Positions 50,983 through 59,363 of a stretch of DNA of 64,000 nt are shown here, one piece after another. Under the pieces are notes generated by a model. That model was not told the origin of the DNA and made no database searches. It saw only the letters and a program-made list of their open reading frames with translations. The DNA lies in NCBI GenBank assembly GCA_050299835.1, contig JBNKWP010000018.1, forward strand, positions 1-64,000. The letters are read 5' to 3'. Made by a program: the position numbers and the translations under genes. The DNA comes from JAJDOD01 sp050299835 (GTDB taxonomy: Bacteria; Pseudomonadota; Alphaproteobacteria; Rhodobacterales; Rhodobacteraceae). The number at the start of each line of letters is the position of its first letter. Position 1 is the first letter of the stretch.

Positions 50983-53529
50983 CTACCGGGTCACGCCCCG
51001 GTCCCGGATCGCCAGATGGGCTGCGGCAAGCCGCGCCACGGGCACCCGGAAGGGCGAACAACTGACGTAATCGAACCCGCATTCGCGGCAAAACGCGATC
51101 GAATCCGGGTCGCCCCCATGCTCGCCGCAGATCGACAGCGTGACGTCCGGACGCGCTGCCCGGCCCCGTTCGGCCCCAAGCTTCAGCAATTCGCCGACCC
51201 CCTCGACATCGAGCCGATGGAACGGATCTTCGGGATAGACGCCCTGCTGAACGTAATCCGACATGAACCGTCCGGCATCGTCGCGGCTCAGACCATAGGT
51301 CATCTGCGTCAGGTCGTTCGTGCCGAAGCTGAGGAAGGACGCATGGGCAGCGATTTCGCCCGCCCGCAGCGCGGCGCGCGGCGTCTCCACCATGACACCG
51401 AGCTTGTATTCGAAAGCCACGCCGGTCTTGGCACGCACTTCCGCCGCCACCGCCTCGACCCGGCCCTGCACCAGTTCCGCCTCGCGCCGCGCGGAGACGA
51501 GCGGGATCATGATTTCCGGCGTCACCGGGTTGTTGTCCGCTGCCGCCTCAACCGTCGCCATGAAGATCGCGCGGGCCTGCGCGTCATAGATCTCCGGCAT
51601 GGTCACGCCCAGCCGCACGCCCCTCAGCCCCAGCATCGGGTTGAATTCCGCCAGTGCATCGACCCGGCGCACCACTTCCGACAGCGGCAGGCCAAGCGCA
51701 TCGGCCAGTTCCCGCATGCCTTCGCGGGTGTGCGGCAGGAATTCGTGCAAGGGCGGATCGAACAGGCGAATGCAGACCGGCTTGCCCGCCAACAGCTTGA
51801 ACAGTTCCTTGAAGTCCGACAGTTGCATCGGCACCAGCCGCGACAGCACGGCGGCGCGATCCTCCGGCGTCTCGGCGAAGATCATCTCCCGCATGACTGT
51901 CAGGCGATCTTCCTCGAAGAACATATGTTCGGTCCGGCACAGCCCGATGCCCTGCGCCTTGAAGGTCAGCGCCACCTGCGCCTCCTCCACCGTATCGGCA
52001 TTGGCCCGCACCTCGATATCGCGGGCATCATCCGCCCAGGAGAGCAGCGTCTGGAACGTCTCGTCCAGAGCCGGTTCCAGCATCTCGACCTCGCCGGCCA
52101 GAACGGAACCGGTGGTGCCGTCGATGGTGACCACATCGCCTTCCGCGAAGACCCGCCCGTCGGGCACCGTGATCGTCCGGTCGCGCCGGTTGTAATGGAT
52201 GGTGGAGGCGCCCACGACGCCCGGCAGGCCAAGCCCGCGCGCAACCATCGCCGCATGGCTCGTCATGCCGCCCCGCATCGTCAGAACGCCCACCGCCGAA
52301 TGCATCCCCCGGATATCCTCGGGCGAGGTTTCCCGCCGCACCAGGATCGCCGCTTCGCCACGGGACGCCGCGGATTGCGCCGCGGCGGAGTTGAACATCA
52401 GCCGGCCCGTGGCCGCGCCCGGACTGGCGGCAACGCCACGGCCCAGCACATCCCGGTTCGCCTTGGGGTCGACCTGCCGGTGCATCATCTCCATCAGCCC
52501 GCCCGGAGGAATGCGCAACACCGCCTCGTCGCGGCTGATGACACCATCCTCGGCCAGCGACACCGCGATCCGCATCGCCGCCGCCGCAGACCGCTGAACC
52601 CGCACCGCGTCGAGCACGCTCAATTCCCCGCCATCCAGCGTGAACTCGATCTGCATCTCCTCGCGCAGTTTCTGGCGGCACTTCGCCCCGAATTCGACCA
52701 GCTTGTCGAACCCCTCGGGATAAAGCTCTTCCATCGATTTCCCGCGCGGATCGACCGTCAGGTAATAGGCGCCCTCGTCGTCAAGCGCGTCGCGCCCCTG
52801 CGCCTGGCTCAGATAACGACCGGTGATCTGCGGCATGCCCGTGATCGAGGAGACGAACTGGATCACACCCGACCCGCTCTCCCGCGGTCCCAGCCCCGGT
52901 GCCATGCGCTGAACGACCAGGCCCAGCCCGGCATTGTCCGGCGCCCCCCGCGCCTGCCGCAAAAGCCGCGCCGAGGTGCCCTCCCAGGCCCGCGCCATCG
53001 AGCGCAGCACATCGCGCAACTGCCGCGCCGGGTCCTGCGGGAACGGCTCGTCCGCCTCTTCCTCATAGGCGTCCTTCATCGCCTGGACCGCGCTCGCATC
53101 CGGCAGGTCGAATTCGAAACTGTCGGGGTCGAGATGCGCGACCTCCACCGCATAGGCCTGCACGAAACGGGCATAAAGCTCGTCCGCCGCGACATGGCCC
53201 AGCAGATTGACATATTCGGCGTGCCGCGCGTCGTTCATGCCGATGTTCAGAAACGCCCCCGGCCCGCCCCAGTCGGGATCTTCCGAGCTTGGCCGGACGG
53301 AAACCAGCGGGCGGTCGCCGAAATGTTTCAGGATCGCGTCGGTATCGACCTGCATGCCGGTTGCAATCGCGCGGACGGTGGTAAAGGGCAGAGCCACGGT
53401 CAGCGGCACCGGCATATTCAGCCGGATAAGCCGTTGCAGGCATTTCGCCCGGCCACCGTGAGTGTCGGCGGCCAGCGGCGCGGTTTCGTCGATAACCACG
53501 AACTGTTCGAGATCAACGTGTTTCTGCAC
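50983..53529 (-). CDS. ppdK: Divergent pyruvate, phosphate dikinase (PpdK-like)
   Basis: An 848-residue PEP-utilising enzyme. The swivelling phosphohistidine domain is intact (MRGGMTSHAAMVARGLGLPG, His near 425), as is the C-terminal PEP/pyruvate domain: GLCRTEHMFF, RLFDPPLHEFLPH, NPMLGLRGVRLG, SFGTNDLTQMTYG, with the catalytic Cys in SICGEHGGDP. The N-terminal ATP-grasp part is unusual: the canonical GARASMPGMMDT loop is replaced by VRPSSEDPDWGGPGAFLN near 78, and the protein is some 30 residues shorter than standard PpdK. It could interconvert PEP and pyruvate, but nucleotide use may differ. Start is GTG 53529 after GGAAGGAATCGCCGCA. Confidence 0.87.
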   Translation of the reverse strand: MQKHVDLEQFVVIDETAPLAADTHGGRAKCLQRLIRLNMPVPLTVALPFTTVRAIATGMQVDTDAILKHFGDRPLVSVRPSSEDPDWGGPGAFLNIGMNDARHAEYVNLLGHVAADELYARFVQAYAVEVAHLDPDSFEFDLPDASAVQAMKDAYEEEADEPFPQDPARQLRDVLRSMARAWEGTSARLLRQARGAPDNAGLGLVVQRMAPGLGPRESGSGVIQFVSSITGMPQITGRYLSQAQGRDALDDEGAYYLTVDPRGKSMEELYPEGFDKLVEFGAKCRQKLREEMQIEFTLDGGELSVLDAVRVQRSAAAAMRIAVSLAEDGVISRDEAVLRIPPGGLMEMMHRQVDPKANRDVLGRGVAASPGAATGRLMFNSAAAQSAASRGEAAILVRRETSPEDIRGMHSAVGVLTMRGGMTSHAAMVARGLGLPGVVGASTIHYNRRDRTITVPDGRVFAEGDVVTIDGTTGSVLAGEVEMLEPALDETFQTLLSWADDARDIEVRANADTVEEAQVALTFKAQGIGLCRTEHMFFEEDRLTVMREMIFAETPEDRAAVLSRLVPMQLSDFKELFKLLAGKPVCIRLFDPPLHEFLPHTREGMRELADALGLPLSEVVRRVDALAEFNPMLGLRGVRLGVTMPEIYDAQARAIFMATVEAAADNNPVTPEIMIPLVSARREAELVQGRVEAVAAEVRAKTGVAFEYKLGVMVETPRAALRAGEIAAHASFLSFGTNDLTQMTYGLSRDDAGRFMSDYVQQGVYPEDPFHRLDVEGVGELLKLGAERGRAARPDVTLSICGEHGGDPDSIAFCRECGFDYVSCSPFRVPVARLAAAHLAIRDRGVTR

Positions 53530-53644
53530 TGCGGCGATTCCTTCCGCGGCAGCATACGACGATAGCGTTAACGATCAAGGATGACGGCACAGGTTGGCCA
53601 GTTTCCCTGACCAGATGTGCGCAATTCGACGCGAATTACGCCGA

Positions 53645-53704
53645 GTTTCCGACGCGGAAACCCAAGAGTTCACACTGTAGGCCCAGGAAAATGCGTCATT
53701 TTCC
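53645..53704. repeat. Two hairpins between glyS and ppdK
   Basis: GTTTCC/GGAAAC (53645-53661) and GGAAAATG/CATTTTCC (53686-53704) are hairpin-forming. The second shares its GAAAATG...CATTTTC arms with the perfect palindrome at 2788-2809. No T-run follows on the minus strand, so neither is a typical terminator. Confidence 0.5.
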
Positions 53705-53730
53705 GCCCCGGTCTCCGCGTCGAAGACCGA

Positions 53731-55959
53731 TTACCCCTCGATCTTCGTCAGATCCGCCACAGACAGGCAGGCCGCCGTGATGCGGTGCAGCAAATTCAGC
53801 CGGTTCCGGCGTAGAATCGCGCTGTCGGCATTGACCTGAACCGCCTCGAAGAAGGCGTCGATGGGGCCGCGCAGCGTCGCCAGCGTCGCCATCGCCTTGC
53901 CGAAATCCTCGGTTTTCATTGCATTTGCGATCAGCGCCTCGGCGGCATCGAGCGCGTCGAAAAGCGCCTTTTCCTCCGGCGCATCCGCCAGTTTCGGGTC
54001 GGGACCGAAGGAATACTCGACCCCGTCGGCCTCTTCGGCCTGACGCAGGATGTTATGGGCGCGTTTGAAGCCCTGCGTCAGGTTCTCCCCGTCTTCGGTG
54101 GAGAGGAAGTCCTGCACCGCCCGCGCCCGCTTGACCAGCAGCGTCAGGTCGTCGGCGTTCGGCATGGCAAGTGCTGCGTCGATCACGTCATGGCGGATGC
54201 CCTGATCGCGCAGGAAGACCTTGAGGCGGTCGTGGAGGAAGGAGAGGAGGTCGTCCTTTCTTCCCCTAAACGTGAAGTCGAACTCATAGCCTAAAACTTC
54301 ACGGCTTTCTTCCATGGCTTTTTCAAACGGGATGGACCGCATAGCTGCGTGAGTTTCGTCGATAATGCCTGCCTTCATGGCGCCTCCAGTAAGTTGGGTC
54401 TTCGCGAGACTGAGTTGCAGAAAGTAGTTTGAAATTACCAACCCTGACGCTTTCTCTACGACTTCTCCAATATTCCAACTAACCCCATTCTCCAGCACCA
54501 ACCGAATAACCCCCAACGCCGCCCGCCGCAGCGCAAACGGGTCCTTCGACCCCGTGGGCTTCTCGTCAATCGCCCAGAACCCGGTCAGCGTGTCGATCTT
54601 GTCGGCCAGCGCCACAGCCACCGACAGGGGCGCGGTCGGCACATCGTCCGATGGCCCCAGCGGCTGGTAATGCTCCCGCGCGACAGCAGCGACATCATCT
54701 GACACGCTGTAGGCCTGTGCGTAATACTCGCCCATCACCCCCTGCAGTTCCGGGAATTCATAAACCATCTCGGATGACAGATCGGCCTTGGCGATCCGCG
54801 CCGCCGTCTCCGCCTCATCCGCATTGGCCTCGACAATCGGCGCGATCTCGCGGGCCAGTGCCGCGATCCGGTCGATCCGCTCCGCCTGAGACCCCAGCTT
54901 CCGGTGAAACGTCACATCGGCCAGCTTGTCCGTCCATTGCGTGATATCGGTCGTCGCCACGCGCAGGTCGTTCTCCCAGAAGAATTTCGCATCCGACAGC
55001 CGCGCCGAGAGCACCTTCTGATTGCCCGCAAGGATCGTCGCCCCGTCATCCGCCGTTTCCCGGTTGGCAACCGTCACGAACCGCACGATCCGGCCCGACT
55101 TGTCCTTCACCGAGAAGAACTTCTGATGCTCCTTCATCGAGGTTTGCAGCACCTCCGGCGGCAGGTCGAGGAAATCCGCCCCGATCTCCCCCATCAGCAC
55201 CACCGGCCATTCGACCAGCCCGGCAACCTCGGCCAGAAGCCCGCGATCCTCGACCACCTCCAGCCCTTGCGCAAAGGCCATCTGCATCGCGTCATGCCAG
55301 ATCTTCTCGGCGCGTTCCTCCGCCGACAGGATCACATGGGTGCGCTTCAGCTTCGCCTCGTAATCTTCGAAGGACGACACCGAAAACGCGTCGGGCGCCA
55401 TGAAGCGATGCCCCCGCGTGGACTGCCCCGCCTTGATCCCGTCGATCTCGACGGCCACAACCTGCGCCCCCGCCTCGTCGCTCAGAATGCAGAGAATGGA
55501 ATGCAACGGCCGCACCCATTTCAGGCTGCCGTCGCCCCATCGCATGGATTTCGGCCAGGGGAAGTTGCGCACCGCGCTTTCCAGAACCTCCGCCACGATC
55601 TCGGAAGCGGCACGCCCCGGCTTGTCGATCACCGCGAACCAGACCTGGCCCTTCTTGTCGTCCCGCGCCTCAAGCTGATCCTTCTCCAGCCCCGTGGACC
55701 GCAGGAACCCCGCCAGCGCCTGCTCCGGCGCATCCGTCCTCGGCCCCTTGCGCTCTTCCCGCGTGTCCGGGCTTGTCCCCAGCAGTCCCTCGACCGTCAA
55801 GGCCAGCCGCCGCGGCGTATGGAAAGCCCCGGCACTGGCATAGGTCAGACCGGCCTCGACCAGCCCGTCGGTGACCAGCCGCTTCAGATCCTCGGCGGCA
55901 CGCGCCTGCATCCGCGCCGGGATTTCCTCTGAGAAGAGTTCGATCAGAAGATCAGGCAT
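53731..55959 (-). CDS. glyS: Glycyl-tRNA synthetase beta subunit
   Basis: GlyS is the tRNA-binding beta subunit of the alpha2-beta2 glycyl-tRNA synthetase. Length (742 residues) is a little longer than usual. The N-terminus LLIELFSEEIPARMQARAAE and the HD-like region near residue 350 (VTFHRKLGSQAERIDRI) are typical, as is GFWAIDEKPTGSKDPFALRR near residue 500, and a C-terminal anticodon-binding domain. It is in the same cluster as glyQ, separated by a small membrane protein gene and 63 bases. Confidence 0.97.
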   Translation of the reverse strand: MPDLLIELFSEEIPARMQARAAEDLKRLVTDGLVEAGLTYASAGAFHTPRRLALTVEGLLGTSPDTREERKGPRTDAPEQALAGFLRSTGLEKDQLEARDDKKGQVWFAVIDKPGRAASEIVAEVLESAVRNFPWPKSMRWGDGSLKWVRPLHSILCILSDEAGAQVVAVEIDGIKAGQSTRGHRFMAPDAFSVSSFEDYEAKLKRTHVILSAEERAEKIWHDAMQMAFAQGLEVVEDRGLLAEVAGLVEWPVVLMGEIGADFLDLPPEVLQTSMKEHQKFFSVKDKSGRIVRFVTVANRETADDGATILAGNQKVLSARLSDAKFFWENDLRVATTDITQWTDKLADVTFHRKLGSQAERIDRIAALAREIAPIVEANADEAETAARIAKADLSSEMVYEFPELQGVMGEYYAQAYSVSDDVAAVAREHYQPLGPSDDVPTAPLSVAVALADKIDTLTGFWAIDEKPTGSKDPFALRRAALGVIRLVLENGVSWNIGEVVEKASGLVISNYFLQLSLAKTQLTGGAMKAGIIDETHAAMRSIPFEKAMEESREVLGYEFDFTFRGRKDDLLSFLHDRLKVFLRDQGIRHDVIDAALAMPNADDLTLLVKRARAVQDFLSTEDGENLTQGFKRAHNILRQAEEADGVEYSFGPDPKLADAPEEKALFDALDAAEALIANAMKTEDFGKAMATLATLRGPIDAFFEAVQVNADSAILRRNRLNLLHRITAACLSVADLTKIEG

Positions 55960-56022
55960 TGTCGCATTCCGTTCGTTCGGCAGGGGTATCGCACAACACC
56001 GACGCCAATTTCGTTAAGGCTC

Positions 56023-56553
56023 TCATTCATCCGCCTCCGGTTCGGGCGGACAGCCCTCCGGCACCGGATCGCCGTCGAAGGCGGCCTCGCCGCAGGCATT
56101 GATCTGGTGCCAGACAAAACCCCGGCCTTGCCCGTCGAGCGCCACCACCCGGTCGAATCCGTAGACGATATTGAAAACGCTCAGATAAGCCGTGGCTTCC
56201 CCCGCCTCCAGCGCAGCACCAATGGCCTTGGCGTCGAAACAGTCGAACCAGCCGGGCGCGACATTCGGCACGGGGGTTTCATAGAGCTGATAGGTCTCGG
56301 TCAGCAGCGCCTCGCTCATCTCCGTCTCAAAGCACGCGCGGTAGCGCAAGGGCGAGCTGTCGGCGTCGATCCCCCGGAAATTCTCGTAGAGGATGGCTTC
56401 CGGCTCGCCGGTGTTGATGTTGGTCAGAAGAACATCCTCCTGCGTCTCCGACACCGGCACCTCGTCGTAGAAGGCATAGACCTGCAGGTAATACATAGCG
56501 CCGCCTGCAAGGACGGCAGAGATCACAAGGAAGGATGCCAGAAACCTGCCCAT
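56023..56553 (-). CDS. Small membrane-anchored protein between glyQ and glyS (DUF6446-like)
   Basis: A 176-residue protein with one N-terminal membrane anchor (FLASFLVISAVLAGGAMYYL) and an acidic soluble domain facing the periplasm. The Cys in YRACFETEMSEALL and two further Cys (WFDCFDAKAIGAALEAG, NACGEAAF) could form disulfides. ATG 56553 overlaps the stop of glyQ by one base. This protein is found in this same position in many Rhodobacteraceae; I believe it corresponds to DUF6446, but no function is known. Its C-terminus is strongly acidic (PEPEADE). Confidence 0.78.
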   Translation of the reverse strand: MGRFLASFLVISAVLAGGAMYYLQVYAFYDEVPVSETQEDVLLTNINTGEPEAILYENFRGIDADSSPLRYRACFETEMSEALLTETYQLYETPVPNVAPGWFDCFDAKAIGAALEAGEATAYLSVFNIVYGFDRVVALDGQGRGFVWHQINACGEAAFDGDPVPEGCPPEPEADE

Positions 56554-57473
56554 CAGGCCGCACCCGCCGCTTCGGTTGTGACAAACGCATCTGCACAGGC
56601 TTTGGCCAGCGCCCGGACCCGCCCGATATAGGCCTGCCGTTCGGTGACCGAGATCACGCCGCGCGCATCCAGAAGGTTGAAAAGGTGAGACGCCTTGATG
56701 CACTGGTCGTAAGCCGGATGCGCCATCACGATCCGCTTGCCGGTCTTGGGGTCGATGTCATCAGCCGCAAGCGCCCGCTGGCACTCGGCCTCGGCATCCT
56801 CGAAATGCTTCAGCAACATGTCGGTATCCGCCACGTCGAAATTCCAGCGCGAATATTCCTGCTCCGTCTGCCGGAACACGTCGCCATAGCTCAGCGCAAT
56901 CGGCGTTTGCGGATCGTTGAACGGCATGTCCATCACGTGGTCCACGCCCAACACATACATCGCCAGCCGTTCCAGCCCATAGGTCAGCTCGCCAGAGACC
57001 GGCTTGCAGTCATGCCCGCCGACCTGTTGGAAATAGGTGTACTGGCTGACTTCCATCCCGTCGCACCAGACCTCCCAGCCCAGACCCCATGCGCCCAGCG
57101 TCGGGCTTTCCCAGTCGTCTTCGACAAAGCGGATGTCGTGCAGCTCCATGTCGATCCCGATGGCCTCCAGCGAGCCGAGATAGAGCGCCTGCAAATCCGG
57201 CGGCGACGGTTTGATCAGCACCTGGAACTGGTAGTAGTGCTGCAACCGGTTCGGGTTCTCCCCATAACGCCCGTCGGTGGGTCGCCGCGACGGCTGAACA
57301 TAGGCCGCCGCCCAGGGCTTCGAGCCAAGCGAGCGCAGCGTGGTCGCCGGGTGAAACGTGCCCGCACCCACTTCCATGTCATAGGGCTGCATGATCGCGC
57401 AGCCCTTGGCCGCCCAATAGGTCTGCAATCGCAGGAGAATTTCCTGAAAACTTTTCGGTTTCTCGACCGCCAT
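56553..57473 (-). CDS. glyQ: Glycyl-tRNA synthetase alpha subunit
   Basis: GlyQ is the catalytic alpha subunit that activates glycine. The 306-residue class II domain shows YWAAKGCAIMQPYDMEVGAG near residues 18-37, TFHPATTLRSLG, YVQPSRRPTDGRYGENPNRL, and GLGWEVWCDGMEVSQYTYFQ near 130. ATG 57473 is preceded by CCCGAGGAGCGGCAG. It begins the glyQ-small protein-glyS operon, and has its own promoter region of 144 bases shared with the divergent trypsin-fold gene. Confidence 0.97.
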   Translation of the reverse strand: MAVEKPKSFQEILLRLQTYWAAKGCAIMQPYDMEVGAGTFHPATTLRSLGSKPWAAAYVQPSRRPTDGRYGENPNRLQHYYQFQVLIKPSPPDLQALYLGSLEAIGIDMELHDIRFVEDDWESPTLGAWGLGWEVWCDGMEVSQYTYFQQVGGHDCKPVSGELTYGLERLAMYVLGVDHVMDMPFNDPQTPIALSYGDVFRQTEQEYSRWNFDVADTDMLLKHFEDAEAECQRALAADDIDPKTGKRIVMAHPAYDQCIKASHLFNLLDARGVISVTERQAYIGRVRALAKACADAFVTTEAAGAA

Positions 57474-57617
57474 CTGCCGCTCCTCGGGGAAATCGCGTTC
57501 TCATTAAGCAACAGGTCCCTTGGGGTCAATCAACTGCGCGTTAAAGGGGGTGCAACTGCCGGTGGCAGAGGCTAAAACGGCTCGAAATCGGCCCGTCCTG
57601 GGGGGCTCAGAAATAAC

Positions 57618-59330
57618 ATGGTTGACCGTATGCTGCAGAAATTTGCCGCCCTTTTCCTGTTCACAATCCTCGCCGGGATGGCCCAAGCCCAAAGCTGGGT
57701 CCAGATCGAAGCCCAACCGGGGGCAAACCGCGCGATCTCACGGGCCGAGGCCTATTCCGACGTCCTGCCGGATGTGAACGCCTTCCGCACCGGAACCACA
57801 TGGCACGCCATCGCCATCGGCCCATTCGCTACCGAAGATCAGGCCCGCCGCCGCCTGCTGGAACTGCGCGCCCAGCGTCTCGTGCCGTCCGACAGCTTCG
57901 TCTCCGACGGCCGCACGTTCGGCGAACGCATCTTCGGCACCGGCGTGGCACTGGCTGCACCGGCCACGCCCGCAGCCCCAGAAACCCCGGCCCCGGTCCT
58001 TGAACCGGGCGAGGAAACTCCGGCAGAGGCCCGCAGCAGCGAGCGCGACCTCACCCGTGAAGACCGCGCTCTGATCCAGGAAGCCATGCGCTTTGAAGGC
58101 TTTTACAACTCCGTCATCGACGCCGCCTTCGGCCCCGGCACCCGCAGCGCCATGTCCGCGTGGCAGGAAGCCAACGGCTATGAGGGCACCGGCATCCTGA
58201 CCACTCTCCAGCGCCGCGAACTGGTCGAGGGCTACCAGTCCACCATCGCCTCGCTCGGCCTTGCCCCGGTTGGCGATGACCAGGCGGGAATCGAAATCGA
58301 CATGCCGACCGCGCTCGTCAGTTTCGACCGCTATGAGGCCCCCTTCGCCCATTACGGCTCGGCCACCGAGGACGGCGTGAAGGTCGTCCTTCTCAGCCTC
58401 ACCGGCGATGCCAACACGCTCGCGGCCTATTTCGACATCCTGCAAATGCTCGAAATCGTCCCGGCCACAGGCGACCGCAATCTCGGCAGCGAAAGCTTCA
58501 CCATCGAAGGCCAGAACGACCGCATCCGGTCCTACAGCTATGCCCGTCGCGCGGGCGATGCTGTGAAGGGCTTTACGCTGGTCTGGCCCAAGGGCGACGA
58601 CAAGCGCTTCGCTTTGGCCGTCGATGCCATGCGCGAAAGCTTCCGCACCACTGACGCGGTTCTGCCCGACGGCATCGGCAGCGGCGTGCAGGATATCGAC
58701 CTGATGTCCGGGCTGGAAATCCGCCGTCCCGAAAGATCGCGTTCGGGCTTCTTCATCGCCAGCGACGGCACTGTCCTGACTACCGCTGACGTGGTGCGCG
58801 ACTGCGGGCGGATCACGCTCGACGCCGATGTCGAAGCGGATGTTGTGGCCGAGGACGCGACGCTCGGCCTCGCACTCCTCAAACCCCGCCAGAGCCTCGC
58901 GCCGCTCTCCATCGCCCGGCTTGCCGCCACCGAACCGCGCCTTCAATCGGACGTGGCCGTGGCCGGGTATTCGTTCGGCGGTATCCTGACCGCGCCGACC
59001 CTGACCTATGGCACGCTCGCCGACGTCAAGGGCCTGAACGGCGACACCCAAGTGCAGCGCCTCGATATCGCCAGCGCACCCGGTGACGCCGGCGGCCCGG
59101 TGCTCGCGGGCTCGGGAGCGGTCGTCGGCATGTTGCTCGCCCCCGGAGAGAACGGCAACCGCCAGCTTCCCGCCAACGTGGCCTTCGCCGCCGACGCGCC
59201 CGTGCTGGCGGAATTCCTCTCTGCCAACGGGGTGACCCCTGTCGCTATGGACCTCGGTGAAAACATCCCGCCTGAGGATCTGACCCTGCTCGCCACAGAC
59301 CTGACCGTTCTCGTCAGCTGCTGGAACTGA
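57618..59330 (+). CDS. Trypsin-fold protein with SPOR and peptidoglycan-binding parts, triad lost
   Basis: A 570-residue exported protein (signal MLQKFAALFLFTILAGMAQA). A SPOR-like part is at 30-95 (WHAIAIGPFATEDQARRRLL), then a Pro-rich linker, then a peptidoglycan-binding-type region near 150-210 (IDAAFGPGTRSAMSAWQEAN), and a C-terminal trypsin-like domain from about 370. In that domain the usual His is replaced (TTADVVRDCG), the Asp position reads LGLALLK, and the Ser loop is GDAGGPV instead of GNSGGPV. All three catalytic residues are gone, so it should be a pseudoprotease binding a peptide or the wall. It is divergent from glyQ. The start could be ATG 57618 or 57630. Confidence 0.85.
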   Translation: MVDRMLQKFAALFLFTILAGMAQAQSWVQIEAQPGANRAISRAEAYSDVLPDVNAFRTGTTWHAIAIGPFATEDQARRRLLELRAQRLVPSDSFVSDGRTFGERIFGTGVALAAPATPAAPETPAPVLEPGEETPAEARSSERDLTREDRALIQEAMRFEGFYNSVIDAAFGPGTRSAMSAWQEANGYEGTGILTTLQRRELVEGYQSTIASLGLAPVGDDQAGIEIDMPTALVSFDRYEAPFAHYGSATEDGVKVVLLSLTGDANTLAAYFDILQMLEIVPATGDRNLGSESFTIEGQNDRIRSYSYARRAGDAVKGFTLVWPKGDDKRFALAVDAMRESFRTTDAVLPDGIGSGVQDIDLMSGLEIRRPERSRSGFFIASDGTVLTTADVVRDCGRITLDADVEADVVAEDATLGLALLKPRQSLAPLSIARLAATEPRLQSDVAVAGYSFGGILTAPTLTYGTLADVKGLNGDTQVQRLDIASAPGDAGGPVLAGSGAVVGMLLAPGENGNRQLPANVAFAADAPVLAEFLSANGVTPVAMDLGENIPPEDLTLLATDLTVLVSCWN

Positions 59331-59337
59331 TCTTACT

Positions 59338-59358
59338 GCCCGGCGCATCCCGCCGGGC
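59338..59358. terminator. Hairpin between convergent genes, possible bidirectional terminator
   Basis: GCCCGGCG and CGCCGGGC pair over five bases between the stop of the trypsin-fold gene and the stop of trkH. There is no clear T-run on either side; its position in a 33-base convergent gap is the main argument for termination. Confidence 0.4.
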
Positions 59359-59363
59359 GGCTC

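Noticed and set aside
51016..53565. 849-codon open frame antisense to ppdK
   Set aside because: It mirrors the ppdK gene in an antisense phase, is rich in Arg, His and Gln without any domain, and arises from high GC and codon bias. The opposite strand carries clear PEP-enzyme motifs.
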